A stretch of DNA of 64,000 nucleotides, taken from assembly GCF_003233655.1 (NCBI RefSeq), contig NZ_CP029829.1:1-64000 (forward strand), in the 5' to 3' direction. Below are positions 16,045 to 25,477 of this stretch, piece by piece; within the stretch, counting starts at the first letter, position 1; each line of letters starts with the position of its first letter. The notes beneath the pieces are model-generated. The model saw only the letters and a program-made list of their open reading frames with translations. It was not told the origin of the DNA and ran no database searches. The DNA is from Azospirillum ramasamyi. GTDB taxonomy: Bacteria > Pseudomonadota > Alphaproteobacteria > Azospirillales > Azospirillaceae. The position numbers and the translations under genes are program-made.

Positions 16045-18912
16045 ATGATGGCGGTTCGCCCACCGATCCCCGCTCCCCGCCGCCCCGCCCGGAAAATGAT
16101 CCGCTCGCCCCTGTTCCTCCGGCTGTTCTCGGCGATCCTGATCTCGCTCGGGCTGTTCTCGGCGGCGGCCTACGTCTTCTCCGTCCCCTTCATCGAGCAG
16201 AAGGCCTACGAGATCGAGCGCGACGCCAGCCGCACCATCCTCGACAACGTGTTCGAGCTGGTCAGCCGCATCCGCGGCGGTCTGGAGGAGCAGCGGAGCA
16301 CCACGGTGGAGTCCTACAAGACCCGCCTGCGCGACGTGCTCGAACTGGCGGTCGGCTATATCGAGCATGTCCACGCCCGCGCCGACCGCGGCGAGATCAC
16401 GGCGGAGGAGGCGCTGCGCGAGGCGATGGAGGGGCTGCACGCCTTCCGCTACGGCAAGGGCGATTATGTCTGGGCCATCGGCTACGACTCGACGATCCTG
16501 TCCCATCCCTCGCCGGATTATCGGGGGCGCAAGTCCGACGACCTGCGCGACAATCTGGGCCGCCACATCCTTCCCACCATCGTCGCCACCGCCAAGCGGC
16601 AGGGGGAGGGCTTCCAGACCTATCCGTGGTGGCGGCCCAACGGCGACGAGCGGGCGCCGAAGTTCAGCTTCTTCAAGGATCTGCCCAAGCGCGGCATCAT
16701 CGTCGGCACCGGCGCCTATCTGGCCGACGTCGATGCCGAGGTGGAGCGGCGCAAGGCCGAGGCGATCGAGGATCTGCGCCAGGCCCTGCGCAAGCTGCGC
16801 ATCGCCCGCACCGGATACCTCTACATCTTCGATTCGGCGAACCGGATGATCATCCACCCGAATTCGAACATCGAGGGCACGGCCTTCGGCGACCGGCTGA
16901 ATTCGGCCACCGGCCGCCCGATCGCCGAGGATCTGAAGGTCGCCGCCGCCAAAGGGGAACCGCTGACGTACCTGTGGGACAAGCCCGACGACCCCGGCAA
17001 CTACGCCTATGAGAAGATCAGCTGGGTCCGGCATTTCGAAGGTTTCGACTGGTACATCGCCTCGTCGGTCTATGTGGACGAGCTGCAGCGGTCGTCGGTG
17101 GTGCTGGGCAACCGCATCCTCGCCATCGGCACGGCGCTGATGGCGGCGGGCAGCCTGCTGGGCTACATCGCCGTCAGGCGTCTGGTCCGGCCGCTGCGCC
17201 GGCTCGCCGACACCGCGGCGCAGGTGCGGGCCGGCGATCTCGGCGCGCAGAGCGGCATCCGCCGCGGCGACGAGATCGGGCTGCTGGCCTCCGCCTTCGA
17301 CGGCATGGTCCGGCAGCTGCGCGACACCGTCGCCACCCTGGACAGCCGGGTGCGCGACCGCACCGCGGCGTTGGCGGAGGCCGAGACGCGCCAGCGCGTG
17401 ATCCTGGACGCGATCCCCGCCTGCATCGCCGGGCTGGACCGCGACGGGCGTCTGACCTTCGCCAACCTGCGCTGGGCCGGACTGGTCGGACGCGGCAAGG
17501 CGGAGGTGATCGGCCGCGGCCTTGCCGACGTGGTCGGCCGGCGCGCCATGGCGGTGCTGCGCCCCCATCTCGACCGCTGCCTGTCGGGGGAGGTGGTGAC
17601 CTTCGAATACGCCTTCCCGCGCGACGGACGCGACATGGTGACCAAGACCACGCTGATCCCCCATCGCGGCGAGGGTAGCGCGGAGGGGGGCGGCGCGGAG
17701 GGCGCCGCCGGACAGGGCCCCGTCACCGGCCTGTTCGTGCTGACGCTGGACATCACCGACGAGAAGCAGACCGAACGCCAGCTGGTGGAGGCGCAACGCC
17801 TGAAGGCGGTCGGCCAGCTGTCGGGCGGGCTGGCGCACGACTTCAACAACCTGCTGTCGATCATCATCGGCAACCTTGCGGCTGCGCGCGAGCGCTATGG
17901 CGCGGTCAAGGGGCTGGACGCCTATCTGGAGCCGGCCCGGCGCGCCGGCCGCCGCGGCGCCGACATCACCGCCCGGCTGCTCGCCTTCTCCCGCCAGCAG
18001 CCGCTGAAGCCGGAGCCGGTCGAGCTGTGCGGCCTGCTGCGCGACATGGCGGTTCTGCTCCGCCGCTCCTTCCCCAGCTCCATCGCCATCGGCGTGCCGG
18101 AGGAGGGGCGGGAATGCTGGACCATCGCCGACCAGACCCAGCTGGAGAACGCGTTGGTCAACCTCGCCATCAACGCACGCGACGCCATGCCCAACGGCGG
18201 CCGGCTCGACATCGCGGTCGGCATCCGCCGGGTGGAGGGCGCGCTGGCCTTCGACGAGCCGGTCCGCCCCGACGATTACCTGGAAATCCGCGTCGCCGAC
18301 ACCGGCACCGGCTTCACGCCCGAGGCGCTGGCCCGCGCGGTGGAGCCCTTCTTCACCACCAAGGCGCAGGGATCGGGGCTGGGGCTGTCGATGGTCTACG
18401 GCTTCGTCAAGCAGTCGCGCGGCTATCTGCGCATCGACAGCCGGCCGGGGGAGGGGACCGCCGTCACCCTGCTGCTGCCGCGGGCCGAACCGGTGCCCCG
18501 CCTGCACGAGGCCGATGCCGCCATGGTCGAACCGCAGCCCGGCGGCTGGTCCGGCCAGCTGGCCCTGGTGGCGGAGGACAACGACGATGTCCGGCAGGTG
18601 ATGCGCCAGCAGCTGGTCGACCTCGGCTTCTCCGTGGTGGAGGCGGCGAGCGGCGACGAGGCGGCGGAACTGGTCGAGCAGATCGACGGGCTGTCGCTTC
18701 TGGTTTCCGACATCGTCATGCCCGGCCTGTCGGGGGTGGAGCTGGCGCGGCGCGCCCGGCTGCTGCGGCCGGACATGCGGGTGGTGTTGGTCAGCGGATT
18801 CACGGTCGAGTATGGCGATATCCCGGCCGATGCCGTCATACTGAGCAAGCCATGGGACAAGCGGGATCTCGTGGCGGCCATCGGCCATGCCGCCCAACCC
18901 GCGCCGGTCTGA
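16045..18912 (+). CDS. Cache-HAMP-PAS hybrid sensor histidine kinase
   Basis: About 955 residues. TM1 (LFLRLFSAILISLGLFSAAAYVF) is followed by a large periplasmic sensor with two Cache-type repeats (GKGDYVWAIGYDSTILSHPSP and TGYLYIFDSANRMIIHPNS), then TM2, HAMP, a PAS domain, a HisKA-like helix with His598 (GGLAHDFNNLLSIIIGN, the HWE-free ntrB-type pattern), HATPase_c, and a C-terminal receiver with Asp889 (SDIVMPGLSG). Cache folds of this kind often bind small carboxylates. It is divergent from DUF485-actP and followed by an OmpR-type regulator. Starts at 16021 (TTG), 16045 (ATG) and 16096 (ATG) are all possible; I picked 16045. Confidence 0.88.
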   Translation: MMAVRPPIPAPRRPARKMIRSPLFLRLFSAILISLGLFSAAAYVFSVPFIEQKAYEIERDASRTILDNVFELVSRIRGGLEEQRSTTVESYKTRLRDVLELAVGYIEHVHARADRGEITAEEALREAMEGLHAFRYGKGDYVWAIGYDSTILSHPSPDYRGRKSDDLRDNLGRHILPTIVATAKRQGEGFQTYPWWRPNGDERAPKFSFFKDLPKRGIIVGTGAYLADVDAEVERRKAEAIEDLRQALRKLRIARTGYLYIFDSANRMIIHPNSNIEGTAFGDRLNSATGRPIAEDLKVAAAKGEPLTYLWDKPDDPGNYAYEKISWVRHFEGFDWYIASSVYVDELQRSSVVLGNRILAIGTALMAAGSLLGYIAVRRLVRPLRRLADTAAQVRAGDLGAQSGIRRGDEIGLLASAFDGMVRQLRDTVATLDSRVRDRTAALAEAETRQRVILDAIPACIAGLDRDGRLTFANLRWAGLVGRGKAEVIGRGLADVVGRRAMAVLRPHLDRCLSGEVVTFEYAFPRDGRDMVTKTTLIPHRGEGSAEGGGAEGAAGQGPVTGLFVLTLDITDEKQTERQLVEAQRLKAVGQLSGGLAHDFNNLLSIIIGNLAAARERYGAVKGLDAYLEPARRAGRRGADITARLLAFSRQQPLKPEPVELCGLLRDMAVLLRRSFPSSIAIGVPEEGRECWTIADQTQLENALVNLAINARDAMPNGGRLDIAVGIRRVEGALAFDEPVRPDDYLEIRVADTGTGFTPEALARAVEPFFTTKAQGSGLGLSMVYGFVKQSRGYLRIDSRPGEGTAVTLLLPRAEPVPRLHEADAAMVEPQPGGWSGQLALVAEDNDDVRQVMRQQLVDLGFSVVEAASGDEAAELVEQIDGLSLLVSDIVMPGLSGVELARRARLLRPDMRVVLVSGFTVEYGDIPADAVILSKPWDKRDLVAAIGHAAQPAPV

Positions 18913-19023
18913 TATACTCCGGCTGCCCGATGCGGCCGGGCCGTAGGGCCGGGCCGGACGAAGGCAGCCGGAGAAGAACGCACCTGGAACAAGCAGGGCG
19001 ACGAGTGCCGAGGGGAAACGCGC

Positions 19024-19746
19024 GTGGTGCAGAAGAAGCGCATCTATCTGGTCGAGGACGAGGCCGATATCCGCCGGCTGGTCGCCGAGGTGCTGGAGGG
19101 GTACGGCTATGAGGTATCCTGCTGGGCCAGCGGACGGGAGGCGCGGGCGGCGATCCAGCGCCAGGCTCCCGACCTGTGCCTCGTCGATCTCGGCCTGCCG
19201 GACATGGACGGACTGACCCTGGTCCGCGAATTGTGGGAGGATGTGCGCTTCGGCGTGATCATCCTGTCCGGGCGCGGCGGCGCCTCCGACCGGATCCTGG
19301 GGCTGGAGCTGGGGGCCGACGATTACATCGTGAAGCCCTTCGAGCCGCGGGAACTGGTCGCCCGCGTCAACAGCGCCATCCGCCGCCGCGAACAGCTTAC
19401 CGGCGCCGCGGCTCCGGCGGAAACCGCGCAGGCGCGCTTCGGCAACTGGGTCTTCGACCTGGGCAACCTGACGCTGAGCGCAGACGACGGCCGCCAGGAA
19501 AGCCTGACCGCGGCGGAGGCCTCGCTGCTGCTGACCCTGCTGAAGGCGCCCAAGCGCGTGCTGTCGCGCGAGCATCTGCAGGGCCCCGACCAGGACCGCG
19601 ACGATTTCCCCTACGACCGCAGCATCGACGTCCGCGTGTCGCGCATCCGCAAGAAGATCGAGGAGGATCCCCGCGCGCCGCGGCTGATCAAGACGGTCTA
19701 TGGCGCCGGATACCTGTTCGCCGGCGACGTGACCTGGCTGCGATGA
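19024..19746 (+). CDS. OmpR/PhoB-type response regulator
   Basis: Codes for 240 residues. Receiver domain at 1-120 with the acidic pocket (VEDEAD), phospho-acceptor Asp55 (LVDLGLPDMDG) and Lys in VKPFEP; winged-helix Trans_reg_C domain at about 140-238 (LTAAEASLLLTLLKAPKRVLSREHL ... IDVRVSRIRKKIEEDP...KTVYGAGYLF). GTG start at 19024 behind AGGGGAA; a second GTG follows at once. It lies 111 bases after the hybrid kinase, in the same direction, and is its probable output partner, although the kinase also carries its own receiver. Targets unknown; actP is the obvious candidate. Confidence 0.9.
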   Translation: MVQKKRIYLVEDEADIRRLVAEVLEGYGYEVSCWASGREARAAIQRQAPDLCLVDLGLPDMDGLTLVRELWEDVRFGVIILSGRGGASDRILGLELGADDYIVKPFEPRELVARVNSAIRRREQLTGAAAPAETAQARFGNWVFDLGNLTLSADDGRQESLTAAEASLLLTLLKAPKRVLSREHLQGPDQDRDDFPYDRSIDVRVSRIRKKIEEDPRAPRLIKTVYGAGYLFAGDVTWLR

Positions 19747-19920
19747 CCGGGGGGAAGCGATGGCCCTTGCATCCCGATTGCCCGGCGCCGCAACAACCTC
19801 AATAACAATTGGTCATAATCCTGAGAAAGTTGCGCAAAGCTGATCTGATACAGGCTGTGTCCAACACCGCCGCGCCCTAATGTCGGCGCGCAACAAAGAG
19901 CCACTGGGGAGAACGGTCCG

Positions 19921-21573
19921 ATGAGTGAAACTGCCGCCGCAGTCGAAGCCAGCGCCAATCCGTACGAACGCGACCTCGACCGCAACGCCGCCAATTTCGT
20001 CGCGCTGACGCCGCTGACCTTCCTGGAGCGTGCCGCCGCCGTGTGGCCCGACCGGTTGGCCGTCGTCCATGGCCCGGTCCGCCGGACCTGGGCCGAGACC
20101 TTCGTCCGCGTGCGCCGTCTGGGCGCGGCGCTGGCGAATCTCGGCATCGGCACCGGCGACACCGTCGCGATGCTGGCCGCCAACACCCCGGAACTGTTCG
20201 AGGCGCATTTCGGCGTGCCGCTGGCCGGCGCCGTGCTGAACGCGATCAACACCCGCCTGGACGCCGAGGCCATCGCCTTCATCCTGAAGCATGGCGAGGC
20301 GAAGATCCTGATCGTCGACCGCGAGTTCTCCGGCGTCGCCAGGAAGGCGCTGGCGCTGCTGGACGCGCCGATCCCGGTGGTGGACATCGACGACCCGACC
20401 TACAGCGGCGGCGAGCTGATCGGCGACCGCGATTACGAGTCCTTCATCAGCGATGTCGGGGCCGAGCATCCCTGGACGCTGCCGGCCGACGAATGGCAGG
20501 CCATCGCGCTGAACTACACCTCCGGCACCACCGGCAACCCGAAGGGCGTCGTCTACCACCACCGCGGCGCCTATCTGAACGCGGTGTCGAACGCGCTGTC
20601 CTGGAACATGGGCGACGCGCCCGTGTATCTGTGGACGCTGCCGATGTTCCACTGCAACGGCTGGTGCTTCCCCTGGACCATCGCGGTCACCGCCGGCACC
20701 GCCGTCTGCCTGCGTCAGGTCCGCCCCGATGCCGTGCTGAAGCTGATCCGCGAGGAGCGGGTGACCAACTTCTGCGGTGCGCCCATCGTCCTGAACATGC
20801 TGAACAATGCGCCGGCCGAGCTGAAGCAGGGCATCGAGCAGAAGGTGAAGGTGATGGTCGCCGGCGCCGCCCCGCCCGCCGCCGTCATCGCCGGCATGGA
20901 GCGCATGGGCTGGGAAGTCACCCACGTCTACGGCCTGACCGAATGCTACGGCCCGACCGTGGTCTGCGTCTGGCATGACCGCTGGGACGGCTTGTCGCTG
21001 GACGAGAAGGCGGCGATCAAGGCCCGCCAGGGCGTGCGCGGCCCGATGCTGGAGGCGGTGATCGTCGCCGATCCCGTCACGCTGGAGCCGGTGCCGAAGG
21101 ACGGCCGCACGATGGGCGAGATCATGATGCGCGGCAACAACGTCATGAAGGGCTATCTGAAGAACCCCAAGGCGACCGAAGAGGCCTTCTCCGGCGGCTG
21201 GTTCCACACCGGCGACCTCGCCGTCTGGCATGAGGACGGCTATGTCGAGATCAAGGACCGGTCGAAGGACATCATCATCTCCGGCGGCGAGAACATCTCG
21301 TCGATCGAGGTGGAGGATGTCCTCTACAAGCACCCCGAAGTGCTGGAGGCCGCCGTCGTCGCCCGCCATGACGAGAAGTGGGGCGAGACGCCCTGCGCCT
21401 TCGTCACGCTGAAGGACGGGGCCACCGCGACCGAGGCCGACATCATCGCCTTCTGCCGCGCCCATATGGCCCACTTCAAATGCCCGCGCACGGTGGTGTT
21501 CGGCCCGCTGCCGAAGACCTCGACGGGCAAGATCCAGAAATACGTCCTGCGCAAGCAGACCGAGGGGCTGTAA
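19921..21573 (+). CDS. Acyl-CoA synthetase (AMP-forming), possibly 3-(methylthio)propionyl-CoA ligase-like
   Basis: A 550-residue ANL-superfamily enzyme that activates a carboxylic acid to its CoA thioester with ATP. The P-loop-like motif YTSGTTGNPKGV is at about 199-210, followed by VYGLTECYGP (A5), WFHTGDLAVWHEDGYVEIKDRSKDIIISGGENISS (A7-A8) and the catalytic Lys in STGKIQKYVLRKQ near the C-terminus. The opening NPYERDLDRNAANFVALTPLTFLERAA resembles the DmdB-like medium-chain group as I remember it. It lies upstream of etfBA and an acyl-CoA dehydrogenase. General class is secure; the specific substrate is not. Confidence 0.87.
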   Translation: MSETAAAVEASANPYERDLDRNAANFVALTPLTFLERAAAVWPDRLAVVHGPVRRTWAETFVRVRRLGAALANLGIGTGDTVAMLAANTPELFEAHFGVPLAGAVLNAINTRLDAEAIAFILKHGEAKILIVDREFSGVARKALALLDAPIPVVDIDDPTYSGGELIGDRDYESFISDVGAEHPWTLPADEWQAIALNYTSGTTGNPKGVVYHHRGAYLNAVSNALSWNMGDAPVYLWTLPMFHCNGWCFPWTIAVTAGTAVCLRQVRPDAVLKLIREERVTNFCGAPIVLNMLNNAPAELKQGIEQKVKVMVAGAAPPAAVIAGMERMGWEVTHVYGLTECYGPTVVCVWHDRWDGLSLDEKAAIKARQGVRGPMLEAVIVADPVTLEPVPKDGRTMGEIMMRGNNVMKGYLKNPKATEEAFSGGWFHTGDLAVWHEDGYVEIKDRSKDIIISGGENISSIEVEDVLYKHPEVLEAAVVARHDEKWGETPCAFVTLKDGATATEADIIAFCRAHMAHFKCPRTVVFGPLPKTSTGKIQKYVLRKQTEGL

Positions 21574-21584
21574 GGGGCGCTCTG

Positions 21585-21644
21585 CCCCCTCCCTGATCCT
21601 CCTCCGCCATCGGACCGGCCCGTGGCCGGCCGAGGGGGGAGGGG
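21585..21644. repeat. Palindromic intergenic element, copy 1
   Basis: Core hairpin CGGACCGGCC (21611-21620), loop CGT, GGCCGGCCG (21624-21632), with one bulged A, flanked by a C/T-rich left arm and a G/A-rich right arm that can extend the stem. It lies 12 bases after the acyl-CoA synthetase stop. Copies 2 and 3 share the core and the arms. Confidence 0.75.
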
Positions 21645-21687
21645 ACCGCCGCAGCTTTGGCATTCATGTCACGCCGCCAAACGTCCT

Positions 21688-21751
21688 GCCCCTCTCCCGC
21701 GATCGGACCGGTCCTTCACCGGCCGAGGGCGGAGGAGGGATGGGGAGGGGG
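21688..21751. repeat. Palindromic intergenic element, copy 2
   Basis: Same element in the same orientation as copy 1. The core here is CGGACCGGT ... ACCGGCCG (21704-21725): relative to copies 1 and 3 the stem pair has changed on both sides (C-G to T-A), a compensatory change that keeps the hairpin. Right arm GAGGGCGGAGGAGGGATGGGG. Confidence 0.75.
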
Positions 21752-21802
21752 TGAACGCCCTTCCTTGCCCGTAAGCTGCCCAATCCTTAGGGGACCCGCG
21801 CC

Positions 21803-22552
21803 ATGAAAATCCTTTGCGCCGTGAAGCGCGTCGTCGATTACAACGTCAAGATCCGCGTCAAGACCGACCAGTCCGGCGTCGAGACCGCCAACGTGAAGAT
21901 GAGCATGAACCCCTTCGACGAGATCGCCGTCGAGGAGGCTGTCCGTCTGAAGGAAGCCGGCACGGCGAGCGAGATCGTCGTGGTGTCCATCGGTCCGGCG
22001 CAGGCGCAGGAGACGCTGCGTACGGCGCTGGCGATGGGTGCCGACCGCGCCATCCTGGTGCAGACCGACGTGACCACCGAGCCGCTGGCCGTCGCCAAGG
22101 TGCTGAAGGCCTTGGTCGAGAAGGAGGCGCCGGGACTGGTGATCCTCGGCAAGCAGGCGATCGACGACGACTGCAACCAGACCGGCCAGATGCTGGCGGC
22201 GCTGCTCGGCTGGGGCCAGGGCACCTTCGCCTCGAAGGTCGTGGCCGGTGAGGGCTCGGTCGCGGTGACGCGCGAGATCGACGGCGGTCTGGAGACGGTG
22301 GAGCTGAAGCTGCCGGCGGTGGTCACCGCCGACCTGCGCCTGAACGAGCCGCGCTACGCCTCGCTGCCCAACATCATGAAGGCGAAGAAGAAGCCGCTGG
22401 AGACGGTCACGCCCGACGCGCTGGGCGTCGATGTGACGCCGCGCCTGACCACGCTGAAGGTGACCGAGCCGCCGAAGCGTCAGGCCGGCATCAAGGTGCC
22501 GGACGTCGCCTCCCTGGTCGACAAGCTCAAGAACGAGGCACGGGTGATCTGA
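21803..22552 (+). CDS. etfB: Electron transfer flavoprotein, beta subunit
   Basis: Codes for 249 residues, normal for EtfB, which binds AMP and pairs with EtfA to move electrons from acyl-CoA dehydrogenases to ETF:quinone oxidoreductase. Typical features are [20 protein letters not shown] at the start, [19 protein letters not shown], and the ETF-beta signature region around [31 protein letters not shown]. The last shows the recognition loop ([18 protein letters not shown]) whose Lys/Leu contacts the dehydrogenase. Palindromic elements separate it from its neighbours on both sides. Confidence 0.97.
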   Translation: MKILCAVKRVVDYNVKIRVKTDQSGVETANVKMSMNPFDEIAVEEAVRLKEAGTASEIVVVSIGPAQAQETLRTALAMGADRAILVQTDVTTEPLAVAKVLKALVEKEAPGLVILGKQAIDDDCNQTGQMLAALLGWGQGTFASKVVAGEGSVAVTREIDGGLETVELKLPAVVTADLRLNEPRYASLPNIMKAKKKPLETVTPDALGVDVTPRLTTLKVTEPPKRQAGIKVPDVASLVDKLKNEARVI

Positions 22553-22582
22553 GGAGTAGTCGTACCGGACGCCCCCCGCCCT

Positions 22583-22647
22583 AACCCTCCCCCGCGATCG
22601 GACCGGCCTTTGGCCGGCCGAGGGCGGGAGAGGGATGGGGAGGGGGC
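22583..22647. repeat. Palindromic intergenic element, copy 3
   Basis: Core CGGACCGGCC (22599-22608), loop TTT, GGCCGGCCG (22612-22620), same arms (ACCCTCCCCCGCGAT ... AGGGCGGGAGAGGGATGGGG) as copies 1 and 2. It fills most of the etfB-etfA gap. Confidence 0.78.
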
Positions 22648-22692
22648 ACTCGCAGCCGACACCCCGCCACCCGCCAACCAAGGACCCGCCCC

Positions 22693-23619
22693 ATGCCCAT
22701 CCTGATCCTCGCCGACCACGACAACGCCGCCCTCAAGCCCGCCACCGCCCATGCGGTCACCGCCGCCGCCAAGCTGGGCGGCGACATCCACGTCCTGGTC
22801 GCCGGCCGCAACGCCGCCCCGGCCGCGGATCAGGCCGCCAGGCTGGCCGGCGTCGCCAAGGTGCTGCTCGCCGACGATGCCGCTTACGAGCATGCCCTGG
22901 CCGAGCCGGTCGCGGCGCTGCTGGTGTCGCTCGCCCCCGGCTACAGCCATGTCCTCGCCGCCGCCACCTCGGTGGGCAAGAACGTGCTGCCGCGCGTCGC
23001 CGCCCTGCTCGACGTGGCGATGATCTCCGACATCACCGCCGTGGTCGCCGCCGACACCTTCGAGCGGCCGATCTACGCCGGCAACGCCATCGCCACCGTG
23101 CAGTCGGCCGATGCGGTGAAGGTCGTCACCGTGCGCACCACCGCCTTCGAGGCCGCCGCCGCAACCAACAACGCCCCGGTGGAGAGCGTCGCCGCCGCCG
23201 CCGACCCGGCGCTGTCGCGCTTCGTCTCGGCCGAGCTGTCGAAGTCGGAGCGGCCGGAACTGACCTCGGCCCGCATCGTGATTTCCGGCGGGCGCGGCAT
23301 GCAGTCGGGCGACAACTTCCACCTGCTGGAGGCTCTCGCCGACAAGCTGGGGGCGGCGGTGGGCGCCAGCCGCGCCGCGGTCGATGCCGGCTTCGTGCCG
23401 AACGACTATCAGGTCGGCCAGACCGGCAAGATCGTCGCGCCCGACCTCTATGTCGCCGTCGGCATCTCCGGCGCCATCCAGCATCTGGCCGGCATGAAGG
23501 ACAGCAAGGTCATCGTCGCCATCAACAAGGACGAGGAGGCGCCGATCTTCCAGGTCGCCGACTACGGACTCGTCGCCGACCTGTTCAAGGCCCTGCCGGA
23601 GCTGCAGCAGGCCGTCTGA
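22693..23619 (+). CDS. etfA: Electron transfer flavoprotein, alpha subunit
   Basis: Codes for 308 residues, the usual length of EtfA. The N-terminal ETF domain ([22 protein letters not shown]) is followed by the FAD-binding C-terminal domain with the signature [39 protein letters not shown]. EtfA carries the redox-active FAD. The [13 protein letters not shown] segment is also diagnostic. It lies 140 bases after etfB and 37 bases before the acyl-CoA dehydrogenase, consistent with one operon. Confidence 0.97.
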   Translation: MPILILADHDNAALKPATAHAVTAAAKLGGDIHVLVAGRNAAPAADQAARLAGVAKVLLADDAAYEHALAEPVAALLVSLAPGYSHVLAAATSVGKNVLPRVAALLDVAMISDITAVVAADTFERPIYAGNAIATVQSADAVKVVTVRTTAFEAAAATNNAPVESVAAAADPALSRFVSAELSKSERPELTSARIVISGGRGMQSGDNFHLLEALADKLGAAVGASRAAVDAGFVPNDYQVGQTGKIVAPDLYVAVGISGAIQHLAGMKDSKVIVAINKDEEAPIFQVADYGLVADLFKALPELQQAV

Positions 23620-23656
23620 TTCCGTTCATTTCTCCCGCTATCCGAAGAGGTCCGCC

Positions 23657-25477
23657 ATGACCGCCGCCGCGATCCCCTATACCCCGCCGCTGAAAGAGAT
23701 CCGCTTCGTCCTCGCCCACCTCGCCGGAATGGCCGACGTGGCGGCTCTGCCGGGTTTCGAGGATGCCAGCCCCGACATGGTGGACAGCATCCTGGGCGAG
23801 GCGGCGAAGATCGCCGAGAACATCCTGGCTCCGCTGAACCGCATCGGCGATGTCCAGGGCGCCAGGCTCGACGACGACGGCATCGCCCGCACGGCGGAGG
23901 GCTGGGGGGCGGCGTGGCAGGCGTTGGTGGAGGGCGGCTGGAATGGGCTGCCCTTCGACCCGGAGCGCGGCGGCATGGGCTTGCCCAACCTGCTGAACAC
24001 CGCGGTGCAGGAGATGTGGCATTCCGCCAACATGGCCTTCGCGCTCTGCCCGATGCTGACCCAGGGGGCGGTGAACGCGGTGCAGCTCTATGGCTCCGAG
24101 GCGTTGAAGGACATCTATTTGCCCAAGATGATCTCGGGCGAATGGACCGGCACCATGAACATCACCGAGCCGCAGGCGGGGTCGGACCTTGCCGCCACGC
24201 GGTCGCGCGCGGTGCCGAACGGCGACCATTACCTCGTCAGCGGGCAGAAGATCTTCATCACCTACGGCGACCATGACCTGACGGAGAACATCGTCCATCT
24301 GGTGCTGGCCCGCCTGCCCGATGCGCCTCCGGGCGTGAAGGGCATCAGCCTGTTCGTCGTGCCGAAGTTCCTGGTCAATGCCGACGGCAGCCTGGGTGCC
24401 CGCAATCAGGTGAAATGCGTGTCGCTGGAGCACAAGCTGGGCATCCACGGCAGCCCGACCGCCGTGCTGTCCTTCGGCGACGAGGGCGGGGCGACCGGCT
24501 TCCTGGTGGGCGAGCCGAACCGCGGCCTGGAATACATGTTCACCATGATGAACCATGCCCGGCTGGCGGTGGCGATGCAGGGCCTGTCGATCGCCGAGCG
24601 CGCCTACCAGCAGGCGTTGGCCTATGCCCGCGACCGCGTGCAGGGCAAGCCGCTGGGCTGGACCGAGGGGCAGTCGAAGGGCATCGTCAACCATCCCGAC
24701 GTCCGCCGCCTGCTGATGGGCATGAAGGCGCGGATCGAGGCGATGCGCGGCATCCTCTACACCGCCGCCGCCGCGGTGGACGTGGCGCACCATCATGCCG
24801 ACGAGGCGGCGCGCGGCCGGGCCGGGCTGCTGGTCGATCTGCTGACCCCCATCGCCAAGGGCTGGTGCACCGAGACCGGCCAGCAGTTGGCGTCGGACGG
24901 CGTGCAGGTCCATGGCGGCATGGGCTTCATCGAGGAGACGGGCGCGGCCCAGCATCTGCGCGACGCCCGCATCACCACGATCTATGAAGGCACCACCGCC
25001 ATCCAGGCCAATGACCTGATCAACCGCAAGATCCTGCGCGACGGCGGAGCGGCGGCCAACGGGCTGCTGGACGAGATCGCGGCGCTGGCCGGCGAACTGT
25101 CCGGCCACGCTGACGAGGCGCTGCGCGTCACCGGCTCCGAACTGGCCGCCGCCGTCCTGGAGGCCAAGCAGGCGGTGGCCTGGGTGCTGACCGCGGCGAA
25201 GCAGGACCCGCGCCTGCCGGCCGCCGCGTCGGTGACTCTGCTTGAGCTGATGGGCGTGGTCGCCGGCGGCTGGCAGCTTGCCCGTGCCGCCAAGGTGGCG
25301 GCGGAGCGGCTGGCGGAGGGCGATGCCGACACCGCCTTCCTGTCGGCCAAGCCGCTGACCGCCCGCTTCTACGCCACCCATGTGCTGCCGAAGGCGGCGG
25401 CGCTGCGGGCGACCGTCGTCAACGGTTCCGCGAGCGTGATGGCGCTGAGCGAGGAGCAGCTGTTCGGCGCGGCTTGA
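23657..25477 (+). CDS. Acyl-CoA dehydrogenase, long (about 600-residue) type, DmdC-like
   Basis: Codes for 606 residues. The order is N-terminal helical domain, middle beta domain ([21 protein letters not shown]), C-terminal helical domain with the catalytic base at Glu444 ([13 protein letters not shown]), and an extra C-terminal domain of about 120 residues typical of the FadE5/DmdC-like group. It oxidises an acyl-CoA to the 2-enoyl-CoA using FAD and passes electrons to ETF, encoded just upstream. DmdC (3-methylmercaptopropionyl-CoA dehydrogenase) is a candidate because a DmdB-like ligase is close, but fatty or branched acyl-CoA is equally possible. Its last 59 bases overlap the convergent rluE-like gene. 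Confidence 0.88.
   Translation: MTAAAIPYTPPLKEIRFVLAHLAGMADVAALPGFEDASPDMVDSILGEAAKIAENILAPLNRIGDVQGARLDDDGIARTAEGWGAAWQALVEGGWNGLPFDPERGGMGLPNLLNTAVQEMWHSANMAFALCPMLTQGAVNAVQLYGSEALKDIYLPKMISGEWTGTMNITEPQAGSDLAATRSRAVPNGDHYLVSGQKIFITYGDHDLTENIVHLVLARLPDAPPGVKGISLFVVPKFLVNADGSLGARNQVKCVSLEHKLGIHGSPTAVLSFGDEGGATGFLVGEPNRGLEYMFTMMNHARLAVAMQGLSIAERAYQQALAYARDRVQGKPLGWTEGQSKGIVNHPDVRRLLMGMKARIEAMRGILYTAAAAVDVAHHHADEAARGRAGLLVDLLTPIAKGWCTETGQQLASDGVQVHGGMGFIEETGAAQHLRDARITTIYEGTTAIQANDLINRKILRDGGAAANGLLDEIAALAGELSGHADEALRVTGSELAAAVLEAKQAVAWVLTAAKQDPRLPAAASVTLLELMGVVAGGWQLARAAKVAAERLAEGDADTAFLSAKPLTARFYATHVLPKAAALRATVVNGSASVMALSEEQLFGAA

Noticed and set aside
15991-19575. Minus-strand open frame of about 1194 codons opposite the hybrid kinase
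   Set aside because: Shadow frame; the plus strand has a complete multidomain kinase and regulator with catalytic motifs.
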